A stretch of 64,000 nucleotides of DNA, from positions 29,491,206-29,555,205 of the forward strand of contig NC_045139.1 of assembly GCF_008831285.2 (NCBI RefSeq). The letters are read 5' to 3'. Source of the DNA: Nymphaea colorata (Eukaryota; Streptophyta; Magnoliopsida; Nymphaeales; Nymphaeaceae). The notes beneath the pieces are model-generated. The model saw only the letters and a list, made by a program, of their open reading frames with translations, made no database searches and was not told the origin of the DNA. The position numbers were made by a program, and so were the translations under genes. Below, piece by piece: positions 63,375 through 64,000 of the stretch (position 1 is the stretch's first letter; the number at the start of each line of letters is the position of its first letter).

Positions 63375-63836
63375 TCAATTATTAGAGGAACAAGAGCTAA
63401 GAGGATCAAGTAGAGTAGGAGGACACTTAGCATGCCTAGGATGAAAACTTTGCAGAATGGTAGCTATAGTCCATGAATCGTCGTCATCGTCATCACCAAC
63501 AACAAGCCAGTCTTCATCCCGGGAAGGCCGGCCCCCGGTGTCTTCGACCACCGCCTGCGGCGGTGCAGGTGGGGGAGCAAACATCGGGTAGGCAAAGTTG
63601 GTGCGAGCTTTACCGAGGCCGCTGAACGAGATGGAAGTGAGATCATAGGCAATTGCAGCTTCTTCGGCCGTATCAAACGTACCAAGCCAGTGCCTCTCTT
63701 TGGTGTTCGGATTTCGAATCTCCGCCGCATATCTCCCCCATGGCCGCCGGCGGACGCCTATATAGCCGCCAGGTTCTCGTGGCCGGCGCCGGCGAGGCTT
63801 CTGGTGCAACTTGGAGACGTCGCTCATCTTCCCCAA
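63375..63836 (-). CDS. AP2/ERF transcription factor, group VIII-like (LEP/ESR-related)
   Basis: ERF proteins bind GCC-box or related DNA through one AP2 domain. 153 residues, no intron. The N-terminus is basic ([13 protein letters not shown], residues 12-24). The AP2 domain spans about residues 25-83: [40 protein letters not shown], then [20 protein letters not shown]. Ala38 and Asp55 are the ERF-type (not DREB-type) residues, and [17 protein letters not shown] is typical of the LEP/ESR group. DLTSISFSG replaces the usual DRAAxxxRG in the C-terminal helix, an unusual variant. An acidic run (GDDDDDDSW) follows at about 114-122. ATG 63836 is used; the internal Met4 is an alternative. A TATA-like TTATAAAAAG lies at about 63896-63905. 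Exact subgroup is not certain. Confidence 0.9.
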   Translation of the reverse strand: MGKMSDVSKLHQKPRRRRPREPGGYIGVRRRPWGRYAAEIRNPNTKERHWLGTFDTAEEAAIAYDLTSISFSGLGKARTNFAYPMFAPPPAPPQAVVEDTGGRPSRDEDWLVVGDDDDDDSWTIATILQSFHPRHAKCPPTLLDPLSSCSSNN

Positions 63837-64000
63837 GTGATACTATGCCTCTCAGAGAGACACAATGCTTGTGGCAGACGTTGTGGGTGGAGTTGGCTTT
63901 TTATAACCACCAAACTCATAAGCAGTGCAGCCACCTTCATTCTCCAGAGGACAAAATGATGAGATGCTTTCTATCATCTGAATAAGAAATTCTGTCGTCA
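63837..64000 (-). promoter_or_regulatory. Promoter and short leader of the ERF gene
   Basis: On the minus strand GTGGTTATAAAAAGCC gives a TATA box about 65 bases upstream of the ATG, so the leader should be only about 30-40 bases. Confidence 0.55.

Noticed and set aside
1-64000. tRNA, rRNA or known microRNA precursors
   Set aside because: I looked for B-box (GGTTCGAATCC-like) sequences and familiar plant microRNA sequences on both strands and saw none convincing; a proper scan could still find one.
1-64000. CRISPR arrays, prophage or bacterial operons
   Set aside because: Direct repeats present are microsatellites, coding repeats or transposon ends; all recognised genes are plant nuclear genes.

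Overview
This is nuclear DNA of a flowering plant. The evidence is: genes with many short exons and GT-AG introns, plant-specific families (NF-YB, AP2/ERF, HIT4, the WRKY19-like CCCH-repeat family), AT-rich intergenic DNA full of (TA)n, (GA)n and (CA)n microsatellites, and plant-type transposon remnants (LINE reverse transcriptase, Tourist-like MITEs). Long introns and the moderate GC of the exons fit an early-diverging angiosperm, magnoliid or non-grass monocot better than a grass, but the species cannot be fixed from sequence alone.

Layout. At 1834-2064 (-) lies the first exon of a sphinganine C4-hydroxylase (SBH); the rest of that gene is not visible and probably lies left of the window. 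From 2.1 to 21 kb there is no intact gene. The stretch holds dispersed non-coding repeats, a tandem pair of Tourist-like MITEs (6.5-6.86 kb), a cluster of G-box/ABRE motifs (12.4 kb) and a decayed LINE (13.7-15.1 kb) split by a MITE with a clean TTA target-site duplication. At about 21.1-27.8 kb (+) is a WRKY19-like zinc-repeat gene with a 4-kb 5' leader intron and an apparent one-base frameshift. A complete nine-exon alpha-SNAP gene occupies 30907-35721 (+). A single-exon NF-YB gene is at 40599-41279 (+). A six-exon plant homologue of the bacterial 50S assembly factor DarP/YjgA is at 43745-46920 (+). It converges on a 14-exon HEAT INTOLERANT 4-like gene at 48740-57975 (-). After 5 kb of repeat-rich DNA the window ends with a single-exon AP2/ERF gene at 63375-63836 (-).

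The genes are unrelated housekeeping and regulatory functions (sphingolipid hydroxylation, SNARE recycling, transcription, organelle ribosome assembly, heat-responsive chromatin). Nothing suggests a cluster acting together. The most interesting features are structural: the frameshift in the zinc-repeat gene, a 24-codon upstream ORF in its leader, a leader-intron duplication split by an insertion, a probable GC-AG intron in the HIT4-like gene, the nested LINE/MITE structure, and a coding-like remnant of unknown origin at 36.3-36.7 kb.
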